From the NCBI GenBank assembly GCA_012840905.1, contig DUVT01000124.1:1-7731 (forward strand): a stretch of 7,731 nucleotides of DNA. The letters are read 5' to 3'. The stretch is from Acholeplasmataceae bacterium (lineage in GTDB: Bacteria; Bacillota_I; Bacilli_A; ML615J-28; CAG-698). Made by a program: the position numbers and the translations under genes. The notes under the pieces are model-generated. The model saw nothing but the letters and a program-made list of their open reading frames with translations, had not been told where the DNA came from and ran no database searches. Every line of letters begins with the position of its first letter. The first letter of the stretch is position 1. Shown piece after piece: positions 1-6,308 of the stretch.

Positions 1-615
1 AAACCAGAAACAGGACTTGCATTTAAAAAAGTTAAGGAAACTAATGAAATGTTAGCTCGTTATGGAATGGAAGTTATGGGTTACATTCCAGGTAAAACTG
101 GAAAACGAGGACCACTTTACTTTGGCTTGCCAACAGTAGAATCACACCGCACTAAGAGCCTTGAGGTTATATTACAAGAACTTAAACTTCTAGGGTTTAG
201 AGAAGTGGTTTTTGGGGATGCATATATAGAATTAGAAGAACTAAGAAAAGCAATAAATTTTGATTATTCAATCCATCAAATTCCGTTAAAGCTTTACGAT
301 GGCATAACTGAATTAGAATTAAATCAATTAAAGAAGATTCATAGAAGACGAATGGATGCAAACGAATTAATGATTCGCTCTTCTACAAGACTTTCTACTG
401 AGGTTATAAAACCAAGAAATACAGTTCTAAGAAAAACTTTATCGGTAACTGTTGATAATGTACTATATAAACGTTATCAAGGTGAGGTTGCAATAATTTT
501 AGAGGATTTACCAGCAAACGAGTTTGTAAATGTTGTTGGGGAAGTTGAGGCTAGCAGTGAATTACTTGCTGCGATTAAGCCTGGAGACAAATTTAAATTT
601 ATTATTGGTGATTAG
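1..615 (+). CDS. mupG: MupG-family 6-phospho-N-acetylmuramidase, 3' part (5' end outside window)
   Basis: The frame is open from base 1, so the start lies upstream and only the last 204 residues are seen; family members are about 360 residues. MupG (DUF871 family) is a cytoplasmic glycosidase that splits MurNAc-6-phosphate-GlcNAc, imported by a phosphotransferase system, into MurNAc-6-phosphate and GlcNAc. The visible part begins in the end of the TIM barrel, with PETGL at residues 2-6, IPGKTGKRGPLYFGLPT ahead of the ESHR motif, and a helix-rich stretch ending LGFREVVFGDAYI. It continues into the C-terminal cyclophilin-like domain, marked by RRMDANELMIRSSTR, then PRNTVLRK, VDNVLYKRYQGEV and VNVVGEV near the end. 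The stop is followed after one base by the sugar-kinase start, which implies translational coupling. An older family label is 'outer surface protein'. The family is secure; the substrate is taken from characterised relatives and is supported by the kinase and etherase genes downstream. Confidence 0.88.
   Translation, partial: KPETGLAFKKVKETNEMLARYGMEVMGYIPGKTGKRGPLYFGLPTVESHRTKSLEVILQELKLLGFREVVFGDAYIELEELRKAINFDYSIHQIPLKLYDGITELELNQLKKIHRRRMDANELMIRSSTRLSTEVIKPRNTVLRKTLSVTVDNVLYKRYQGEVAIILEDLPANEFVNVVGEVEASSELLAAIKPGDKFKFIIGD
607..612 (+). promoter_or_regulatory. Shine-Dalgarno for the sugar kinase, inside the mupG end
   Basis: GGTGAT matches the downstream half of the AGGAGGTGAT anti-16S complement and lies 4 bases before the ATG at 617. 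It overlaps the last codons of the upstream gene. It supports 617 rather than the far-upstream in-frame ATG at 530 as the kinase start. Confidence 0.5.
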
Positions 616-616
616 A

Positions 617-1528
617 ATGGAAAAAGTTGTTATAGCAGTTGATGCAGGTGGGACAAAAACCAAAGTTTCTGCAATCAATCAAAATAAAGAGGTTGTTTTT
701 GAAAGTGTTGGGGGTCCTGGTAGTCCTGCTGTCTTAAGATTTCAATCTTACAACAATATTTTAGAACCCTTAAGAGTTGTCTTTAATGAAGTTAAAGATA
801 AATATGATGTTACATTTATTCAAATTGGTGTATCAGGCTTTGGGGTTTTAGAAAATATTAGTGAGATTGAAAATAAATTATATGCTGAGTTCGGTGTTGA
901 AGTTAAGTTAAATAGTGATGCTGATATTGGCCTATATTCAATTATTGAAGATAAATATGATGAAGGTATTTTAGTACTAGCTGGAACTGGTAGTGCAGTA
1001 TCTGGAATTAAAAATGGCAAGATAATGTTAGTTGGTGGTTTTGGTGCCCTACTAACTGAATGTGGTTCAAGTTATTTTGCTGTTAAATCTTTAGTGATGA
1101 ATATTATTAATCAATATGAAGAAACATTGACTTATTCTGAACTTGGCAAGGAATTTATGAAATTAATTGGCGCAGAAGACGTTGGTTATTTCCGTAAATT
1201 CATGTATCTAAATACAAAAACAGAAATTGCAAGTTATGCAAAATTTATATCAAAACAAGCAAATCTAGGTAATGAAGAAGCTATAAAAATACTAAAAGAT
1301 AGTGGTAGAGATTTAGCTGTTTTAGTTAGAAGAGTATATAAAAATTTAGGATTAACTGAAAAAGCTATTATTGGCTTTAGAGGTAGCTTTGTACAAAAGG
1401 CTCCATATGTAAAAGAAGAATTAATGAAGAACTTAGATGGGTTTGGAATTCATTTAAATATCTTTGAAGGGGACCAAGATCCTGTATTTGGCGCCTTTTA
1501 TATGGCGCTAAGAAAGGGTAAAATATGA
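617..1528 (+). CDS. murK: BadF/NAGK-type N-acetylmuramate / N-acetylglucosamine kinase (MurK-like)
   Basis: This 303-residue protein is an ASKHA-fold sugar kinase of the BadF/BadG/BcrA/BcrD family, which includes human N-acetylglucosamine kinase and the MurK kinase of Clostridium acetobutylicum. It would phosphorylate imported MurNAc and/or GlcNAc at C6 with ATP in the cytoplasm. Visible motifs are the phosphate-1 loop DAGGTKTK (residues 9-16), the SDAD segment (100-103) where the catalytic Asp is expected, the phosphate-2 loop LAGTGSAVSG (121-130), GGFGALLTECGSSYF (140-154) and the adenosine-side GFRGSF (253-258). The segment usually reading GDEGSGYW is altered here to TECGSSYF. The ATG at 617 was chosen because homology begins at MEKVVIAVDAGG; a longer reading from 530 would overlap mupG by 86 bases with unrelated sequence. 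The gene follows mupG by one base and overlaps anmK-murQ by 4 bases (ATGA). The MurNAc preference, and so the symbol, is inferred from context; a GlcNAc-only kinase is the alternative. Confidence 0.83.
   Translation: MEKVVIAVDAGGTKTKVSAINQNKEVVFESVGGPGSPAVLRFQSYNNILEPLRVVFNEVKDKYDVTFIQIGVSGFGVLENISEIENKLYAEFGVEVKLNSDADIGLYSIIEDKYDEGILVLAGTGSAVSGIKNGKIMLVGGFGALLTECGSSYFAVKSLVMNIINQYEETLTYSELGKEFMKLIGAEDVGYFRKFMYLNTKTEIASYAKFISKQANLGNEEAIKILKDSGRDLAVLVRRVYKNLGLTEKAIIGFRGSFVQKAPYVKEELMKNLDGFGIHLNIFEGDQDPVFGAFYMALRKGKI
1513..1518 (+). promoter_or_regulatory. Shine-Dalgarno for the anmK-murQ fusion gene
   Basis: AAAGGG sits 6 bases before the ATG at 1525, inside the last codons of the kinase gene. 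Together with the ATGA stop/start overlap it indicates translational coupling of the two genes. Confidence 0.5.
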
Positions 1529-3555
1529 TAGCAATTGGCTTAATGAGTGGCACTTCACTCGATGGGGTTGATGCTGCTTTAGTAAAAATCGAAAATGAGC
1601 AGTTTGAATTACTTAAATTTATCACTCATCCATATAGCGCTGAGTTTAAAGCAAAAATTATGAGAAACCTTCATGATAGTAGTGCAAAATTAAGTGAAAT
1701 ATGCAGTTTGAATTTTGAACTTGGTTATAAGTTCTTAGATGCCATTAATGAATTACTTGATGGTACAAATTATAACTATTCTGATATTAGTTTTGTTGCA
1801 AGTCATGGACAAACTATTTTCCATAATCCAAAGGGGTTAGGAGGAAATATTCCATCAACATTACAAATTGGAGAAGCTAGTGTAATTACATATCATACAA
1901 ATATCCAAGTAGTTTCTGATTTTAGAGTTATGGATATCGTTGCTGGTGGTGAAGGTGCACCACTTGTTCCGATGAGTGAATATATGATATATAGAAGTCA
2001 AGAAAAATCAATAGTCCTTCAAAATCTTGGTGGAATTGGAAACCTAACATATATTCCGAAAAATACTAGTATCGATGATGTAATTGCATTTGATACCGGA
2101 CCAGGAAATGTAATGATTGATTACTTTACAAATAAGTATTTCTTAAAACCTTATGATGATGGTGGAAAAATTGCTTTAAGTGGTACAGTAATAGAAGAAG
2201 TCTTAGAGTATTTAATGGAAGATGAGTTTGTAAAAAGGAAGCCACCTAAGTCAACTGGTAGAGAACAATATACTAAAGAGTTTATGGAAGAATTGGCTTA
2301 TAAATTTAACTTTTTGACTAGAAAAAAAGAAGATATCATTACAACTATTACTGAATTTACAGTTCAGTCGATATTATATAATTATAAAAAGTATTTAGAG
2401 GCAATTGATTTAGTAATTGTAAATGGTGGCGGAAGTCATAATAAGTACATTTTAAAGCGACTAAAAGAAGAACTAAACTCGGAAGTTATTACTGGTGATG
2501 AGTATGGAATTCCAAGTGATGCAAAGGAAGCCATTGCGTTTGTAGTGCTTGGTTATCTTACTTTGAATAATAGGTGGGGTAATGTAAAAAGTGCAACAGG
2601 AGCGAAAAGAGGCGTCATTTTAGGCAAAATTACACCCAAGGAGGAAAAAATGAAAGTTGATCTAAAAAAGATAGGGACTGAACAAAGAAACCCCAATACA
2701 ATGGATATAGATGTTTTATCAACGGAAGAAATTTTAAAGAAAATTAACGATGAAGATAAAACAGTTGCTTATTCAGTTGAAAAAGCAATCCCGAATATCT
2801 CTAAATTAGTAGATAGAATTGTAGAAGCATTTTATGAAGATGGCAGATTAATCTACATGGGTGCTGGAACTAGCGGAAGAATTGGAATTATTGATGCTGT
2901 TGAATGTAGACCAACATTCGGGGTAAGTGATGAAATGGTTCAATGTTTAATGGCTGGTGGCGAAAATGCCTTTATATCTGCAGTTGAAGGTGCTGAAGAT
3001 TCACGTGAAATGGCTGTAGAAGATTTAAAGCGTATTAACTTAACTAGTAAAGATGTTGTTGTAGGTATAGCTGCTAGTGGAAGAACACCATATGTACTTG
3101 CAGGAGTAGAGTATGCAAAATCAATTGGTGCTGCTACAGGTTGTATTACAACTGCACCAAATTCACCACTTGCTGCAGCTGTAGATTTCCCAGTTGAGGC
3201 TGTTACTGGTAGTGAAGCATTAACTGGATCTACAAGAATGAAATCAGGAACTGCACAAAAAATGGTTACTAATATGATCTCTACAACTTCAATGATCAAG
3301 ATGGGTAAAGTTTATTCAAACTTAATGATTGATGTTCAAGCAACGAATGAAAAATTAGTTAGCCGTGCAAGAAGTATAGTTGTACAAATAACAGGAGTTA
3401 GTGAAGAAGAAGCCCAAGCTAAAATTGATAAGTTTGGTGGTGTTAAACCAGCATTTCTTGCAATTATGGGTGAAATCGATGATGTAAATGAAGTGAATAG
3501 ATTACTTGCTGAAACTAAGGGGCATTTAAGAAATGCTCTAAAATTGGTGAAGTAG
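1525..3555 (+). CDS. anmK-murQ: Fused 1,6-anhydro-MurNAc kinase (AnmK) and MurNAc-6-phosphate etherase (MurQ)
   Basis: This 676-residue cytoplasmic protein joins two consecutive enzymes of peptidoglycan recycling. Residues 1-371 are a full-length AnmK, which hydrolyses the 1,6-anhydro bond and phosphorylates anhMurNAc to MurNAc-6-phosphate. They carry GLMSGTSLDGVDAALV (5-20), ASHGQT (92-97), LQNLGGIGNLTYIP (165-178), FDTGPGN (189-195, Asp190 as presumed catalytic base), VNGGGSHN (299-306), GIPSDAKEA (328-336) and the family-typical end SATGAKRGVILGKITP. Residues 376-676 are a full-length MurQ, which cleaves the lactyl ether to GlcNAc-6-phosphate and D-lactate. This half has TEQRN (385-389), the SIS-fold MGAGTSGRIG (445-454), Glu460 in VECRPTFG, Glu491 in VEGAEDS, and GSEALTGSTRMKSGT (562-576). 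The 31-residue spacing of the two glutamates equals that of the catalytic pair in E. coli MurQ (Glu83/Glu114, from memory). Only four residues (KEEK) link the domains. The two are normally separate genes, so the fusion is unusual; a perfect internal ribosome-binding site remains at the joint. Confidence 0.93.
   Translation: MIAIGLMSGTSLDGVDAALVKIENEQFELLKFITHPYSAEFKAKIMRNLHDSSAKLSEICSLNFELGYKFLDAINELLDGTNYNYSDISFVASHGQTIFHNPKGLGGNIPSTLQIGEASVITYHTNIQVVSDFRVMDIVAGGEGAPLVPMSEYMIYRSQEKSIVLQNLGGIGNLTYIPKNTSIDDVIAFDTGPGNVMIDYFTNKYFLKPYDDGGKIALSGTVIEEVLEYLMEDEFVKRKPPKSTGREQYTKEFMEELAYKFNFLTRKKEDIITTITEFTVQSILYNYKKYLEAIDLVIVNGGGSHNKYILKRLKEELNSEVITGDEYGIPSDAKEAIAFVVLGYLTLNNRWGNVKSATGAKRGVILGKITPKEEKMKVDLKKIGTEQRNPNTMDIDVLSTEEILKKINDEDKTVAYSVEKAIPNISKLVDRIVEAFYEDGRLIYMGAGTSGRIGIIDAVECRPTFGVSDEMVQCLMAGGENAFISAVEGAEDSREMAVEDLKRINLTSKDVVVGIAASGRTPYVLAGVEYAKSIGAATGCITTAPNSPLAAAVDFPVEAVTGSEALTGSTRMKSGTAQKMVTNMISTTSMIKMGKVYSNLMIDVQATNEKLVSRARSIVVQITGVSEEEAQAKIDKFGGVKPAFLAIMGEIDDVNEVNRLLAETKGHLRNALKLVK
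2638..2644 (+). promoter_or_regulatory. Internal Shine-Dalgarno in front of the MurQ domain
   Basis: AAGGAGG, the strongest ribosome-binding match in the window, is followed after 5 A residues by an in-frame ATG at 2650. That ATG is exactly where a stand-alone MurQ would begin (MKVDLKKIGTEQRN). The site lies inside the open frame, encoding Lys372-Glu373 and the first base of Glu374. Its strength and position indicate that free MurQ can probably be translated from the same mRNA. It may be a relic of a two-gene arrangement. Confidence 0.75.
2650..3555 (+). other. murQ: Possible separately translated MurQ (internal start within the fusion gene)
   Basis: Starting at the internal ATG gives a 301-residue protein, the normal length of MurQ etherases (about 300 residues), with both catalytic glutamates (85 and 116 in this numbering) and the complete SIS domain. 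MurQ usually acts as a homodimer, so a free form could pair with itself or with the fused copy. That this product is made is inferred from the ribosome-binding site only. No stop codon separates it from the AnmK part in this sequence, so it is an alternative product and not a separate gene. Confidence 0.5.
3546..3550 (+). promoter_or_regulatory. Shine-Dalgarno supporting a GTG start
   Basis: GGTGA lies 8 bases before the GTG at 3559, within the last codons of the MurQ part. It is the reason for accepting a non-ATG start for the hydrolase gene; no in-frame ATG exists near the beginning of the conserved sequence. Confidence 0.45.
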
Positions 3556-3558
3556 AAA

Positions 3559-4296
3559 GTGATAAAACACGTTGAGTTACAAAATGAAGAGGGGAAAACA
3601 TTAAGGGGATATTTACATTTACCAAGTGACTGTAATGGGAAACTAGTGATTATGTTTCACGGTTTTACAGGTAACAAAACAGAACATGGAGGCCATTTCC
3701 GCGACTTCTCAAGACTACTAGAAAGAAATCAAATTGCTAGTTTAAGATTAGATTTCAGTGGTAATGGCGAAAGTGATGGTAATTTTAATGAGTTTACTTT
3801 CGATACATTAATTAGCGAAGCAAACTTAATAATTAACTATGGAAAAGCCCTAGAAGGAATTAAGGAAATAATTCTTCTAGGCTATAGTATGGGAGGCGCA
3901 ATTGCAGCTTATGTTAGTGCAAGAAGGACTGATATAAGTAAATTAGTACTTTGGGCACCTGCAAGGAATATTACTGAGATTATTAAAACTCGTTATGAAA
4001 ATGCAAGGAAACTTCCAAATGGTGATGCGGACTCTGGAAATTATCCTATATCCCTTGCAATGTATGAATCATTAAATAAATATGATGTATTAGCTGGAAT
4101 TGAAAAATTTGAAAAACCTGTTTTAATTATTCATGGAAAACTTGATCTTGCGGTTAACTATCAATTTTCTTATGAATATTTAGAAAGATTTAAACACGCT
4201 AGCCTCCATATTATAGACACAGCAGGTCATGGTTTTGATTTGCGTGAAGAAAAAAATAAATTACTAAATATGTCTTATGAATTTGTGAGAGGTTGA
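3559..4296 (+). CDS. Alpha/beta hydrolase, serine esterase type
   Basis: This is a 245-residue cytoplasmic alpha/beta hydrolase with no signal peptide or membrane segment. It shows an oxyanion-hole stretch MFHGFTGNK (32-40), LDFSGNGESDG (64-74), the nucleophile elbow GYSMGG (108-113, Ser110), the acid in HGKLDLAV (Asp196) and the base in GHGF (His224). Length and triad spacing resemble the small cinnamoyl/feruloyl esterases of gut bacteria (LJ0536/Est1E type), so an acyl ester is the likely bond cleaved; the true substrate cannot be read from the sequence. The start is GTG, 3 bases after the murQ stop, and the end overlaps or nearly touches etfB. Its position between the muramate genes and the lactate dehydrogenase genes suggests a cell-wall-related ester, for example removal of 6-O-acetyl groups that would block C6 phosphorylation of MurNAc. 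That role is a guess; a general carboxylesterase carried in the operon is equally possible. Confidence 0.85.
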   Translation: MIKHVELQNEEGKTLRGYLHLPSDCNGKLVIMFHGFTGNKTEHGGHFRDFSRLLERNQIASLRLDFSGNGESDGNFNEFTFDTLISEANLIINYGKALEGIKEIILLGYSMGGAIAAYVSARRTDISKLVLWAPARNITEIIKTRYENARKLPNGDADSGNYPISLAMYESLNKYDVLAGIEKFEKPVLIIHGKLDLAVNYQFSYEYLERFKHASLHIIDTAGHGFDLREEKNKLLNMSYEFVRG

Positions 4297-4304
4297 TGAT
4301 TGAA

Positions 4305-5093
4305 ATGAATATTGTTTGTTGTATCAAACAAGTGCCAGCTAGTTCAAATGTAGAGATCGATCCAGAAACAGGAAATCTTATTCGTGATGGTAGTAACACG
4401 AAGATGAATCCATACGATCTTTATGGACTAGAAACAGCACTAAGATTTAAGGAAGAAACAGGGGGTAAAATTACTACAATAACTATGGGTCCTCCGTCAG
4501 CTACCCAAGTATTAGAAGAATCACTATGGATGGGTTGTGATCATGGAGTATTACTAACTGACAGAAAATTTGCAGGTGCTGATGTTGTTGCAACAGCATA
4601 TACAATTGCATCTGGAATTAAAAAACAAGGTGAGTTTGATTTAATAATCTGCGGTAAACAAACTACTGATGGTGATACTGCCCAAGTTGGACCTGAGATT
4701 GCGGAAAACTTAGGAATTCCACATATTGCTTATGTTGATAAAATCGTAGAAATTAAAGAAAAATCAGTAGTAGTATCTATAAGTATGGATAATACTACGG
4801 AAGTTTGGGAAATTGATTATCCTTGCCTATTAACAGTTGAAAAAGGAATCTTCACACCTAGACTTCCATCATATAAACGCGGAAGAAAAATTACAAAAGA
4901 ACAAATTACTATATTAACTTTAAAAGATTTTGAAGACCAAGATGAATCGCATTATGGACTTAAAGGTTCTCCAACTCAAGTTGAAAGAATGTTCCCGCCT
5001 CAAAAAAATACTGATAAAGAGATTTGGGAAGATGATAACGAGAACCTTGCGACTAAATTATTTGATAAAATGCAAGAATTAAAGGTAATATAG
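4305..5093 (+). CDS. etfB: Electron transfer flavoprotein beta subunit of a lactate dehydrogenase complex (EtfB/LctB-type)
   Basis: This 262-residue protein is the beta subunit of a flavoprotein that, in the bifurcating group, binds NAD(H) next to the bifurcating FAD. It opens with MNIVCCIKQVP, followed by IDPETGNLIRDG, MNPYDLYGLETALR, ITMGPP (59-64) and the nucleotide-binding CGKQTTDGDTAQVGPEIAE (116-134). The tail holds GLKGSPTQVERMFPP (218-232), a segment familiar from bifurcating EtfBs. The ATG at 4305 was chosen because family proteins begin MNIVxCIKQVP. In-frame TTG at 4293 and ATG at 4296 would add four or three residues; a GAGG at 4289-4292 lies 12 bases from 4305 but too close to the other two, so the start is uncertain by a few codons. 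The gene lies 8 bases after the hydrolase and 11 before etfA. The neighbouring FAD dehydrogenase makes a lactate role (LctB) likely over acyl-CoA or caffeyl-CoA partners. Confidence 0.92.
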   Translation: MNIVCCIKQVPASSNVEIDPETGNLIRDGSNTKMNPYDLYGLETALRFKEETGGKITTITMGPPSATQVLEESLWMGCDHGVLLTDRKFAGADVVATAYTIASGIKKQGEFDLIICGKQTTDGDTAQVGPEIAENLGIPHIAYVDKIVEIKEKSVVVSISMDNTTEVWEIDYPCLLTVEKGIFTPRLPSYKRGRKITKEQITILTLKDFEDQDESHYGLKGSPTQVERMFPPQKNTDKEIWEDDNENLATKLFDKMQELKVI

Positions 5094-5097
5094 GAGA
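5092..5097 (+). promoter_or_regulatory. Shine-Dalgarno for etfA
   Basis: AGGAGA overlaps the TAG stop of etfB and lies 7 bases before the ATG at 5105. It is a good site that fixes the etfA start. Confidence 0.6.
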
Positions 5098-5104
5098 AGA
5101 AGAT

Positions 5105-6298
5105 ATGGCTAGAATAGTAGTAGATAATCGTAATATTACAAAAGAAAAAGGTGAAAAAGCACCTAGTATATGTCCATTTAATGCGATTGAATGGGATGGC
5201 GAAAAAGTTAGTATAAATAGTAATTGTAGAATTTGTAAAATTTGTGTAAGAAAAGAACCGACAATCTTTAGTCTTGAACAAGATCAAGTTGTAGAAATCG
5301 ATAAGAGTAAATGGGTTGGTGTAGGAGTGTTCATTGAACACTACCAAGGAAAAATTCATCCGGTATCTTTAGAACTTATTGGTAAAGCTAAAGAACTTGC
5401 AAGTGTTGTAAATCACCCAATCTATGCAGTAATCTTTACTGATGATGTAAGTAAATTTGGTGATGAATTATTAGCATATGGCGTTGATAAAGTTTATGCA
5501 TATGAAGATAGTAGATTAAAACATTTTAATGTACAAATCTATACTAATATGATGGAAGACTTTATAAATAAAGTTAAACCATCAGTTATCCTATATGGTG
5601 GAACTTCAATTGGCAGAAGTTTTGCACCTAGAGTTGCGGCAAGATTTAAAACAGGTCTAACTGCTGATTGTACGATCTTAGAAATGAAGGAAAATACTGA
5701 TTTAATTCAAAACCGTCCTGCTTTTGGCGGAAACATTATGGCTGGAATAGTTTGTCCTAATACAAGACCACAAATGGCAACGGTAAGATATAAGATCTTT
5801 AAAATGCCAGAAAAGGTTACTCCACATGGAGAAATAGTAAAAATGGATACAAGTAAACTTAGCTTTGAATCTAAATTGCGATTGGTTGAAATAAATGAAA
5901 AACCAAAAGAAGTAGATATTAGTGAAGCTGATGTAATAGTTGCTTGTGGTAGACCATTTAATACTAAAGAAAGCCTACAAATGGCTGAAGAATTAGCTGA
6001 TTTATTAGGCGGTCAAGTTGCGGTTACAAGACCATTAATCGAAATGGGACTTGCAGATCCGAAAAAGCAAATTGGTTTAAGTGGTAGAACTGTTGCGCCA
6101 AAAGTGTTAATTAATTTAGGTATTAGTGGTGCAGTACAATATACTGCAGGAATGACAGGTAGTGAACTTGTCTTCTCAATTAACACAGATAAAAAGGCAC
6201 CAATCTTTGATGTATCTCACTATGGATTAGTCGGTGATGTATTTGAGATTTTACCTAAATTAATTGAAGATATTAAAGTTCTGAAAGGATTAAATTAG
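5105..6298 (+). CDS. etfA: Electron transfer flavoprotein alpha subunit with N-terminal ferredoxin domain (EtfA/LctC-type)
   Basis: This 397-residue protein is longer than plain EtfA (about 320-340) because of an N-terminal ferredoxin-like domain (residues 1 to about 65). The domain has only four cysteines: Cys23 in ICPFNAI, and Cys41, Cys44 and Cys47 in NCRICKIC. In the two-cluster ferredoxin fold these are exactly the ligands of one [4Fe-4S] cluster; the first three Cys of motif I and the last of motif II (Glu51 here) are gone. The ETF N-terminal domain follows (about 70-250, with [18 protein letters not shown] at 164-181). The C-terminal FAD domain (about 265-395) has [10 protein letters not shown] (324-333), [13 protein letters not shown] (338-350) and [14 protein letters not shown] (365-378). 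The cluster would connect reduced ferredoxin to the flavins. Canonical EtfA has GQTGK/RTV and IQHLAGM, so LSGRTV and VQY are subgroup-type changes. It pairs with EtfB 11 bases upstream and serves the dehydrogenase 10 bases downstream. Confidence 0.93.
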   Translation: MARIVVDNRNITKEKGEKAPSICPFNAIEWDGEKVSINSNCRICKICVRKEPTIFSLEQDQVVEIDKSKWVGVGVFIEHYQGKIHPVSLELIGKAKELASVVNHPIYAVIFTDDVSKFGDELLAYGVDKVYAYEDSRLKHFNVQIYTNMMEDFINKVKPSVILYGGTSIGRSFAPRVAARFKTGLTADCTILEMKENTDLIQNRPAFGGNIMAGIVCPNTRPQMATVRYKIFKMPEKVTPHGEIVKMDTSKLSFESKLRLVEINEKPKEVDISEADVIVACGRPFNTKESLQMAEELADLLGGQVAVTRPLIEMGLADPKKQIGLSGRTVAPKVLINLGISGAVQYTAGMTGSELVFSINTDKKAPIFDVSHYGLVGDVFEILPKLIEDIKVLKGLN

Positions 6299-6301
6299 GT
6301 G
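6297..6301 (+). promoter_or_regulatory. Shine-Dalgarno for the FAD lactate dehydrogenase
   Basis: AGGTG overlaps the etfA stop and lies 7 bases before the ATG at 6309. The in-frame TTG at 6303 is too close to it to be used, which decides the start. Confidence 0.5.
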
Positions 6302-6308
6302 TTTGATT

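Noticed and set aside
530..616. Upstream in-frame extension of the sugar kinase starting at 530
   Set aside because: It would overlap the conserved MupG C-terminus by 86 bases, and the added residues are the shadow of that gene; kinase homology and a ribosome-binding site point to 617.
2590..2660. Sequencing or assembly error as the cause of the AnmK-MurQ fusion
   Set aside because: Both domains are in the same frame with clean sequence on both sides, so no indel is needed. A single-base error at 2638 remains possible and is noted as a check, but it is not assumed.
2940..3299. Open frame of 119 codons on the minus strand inside the MurQ part
   Set aside because: It is antisense to highly conserved MurQ codons, has no family motif, and is explained by codon bias of the real gene. 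The same holds for the minus-strand frames at 820-1020, 1377-1625, 4211-4399 and 5000-5359.
4293..4304. TTG at 4293 or ATG at 4296 as the etfB start
   Set aside because: Both leave little or no spacing to the GAGG at 4289-4292 and add residues before the conserved MNIVxCIKQVP beginning; 4305 is preferred, though 4296 cannot be fully excluded.
6303..6308. TTG start for the FAD dehydrogenase
   Set aside because: Only one base from the AGGTG site; the ATG at 6309 has normal spacing.
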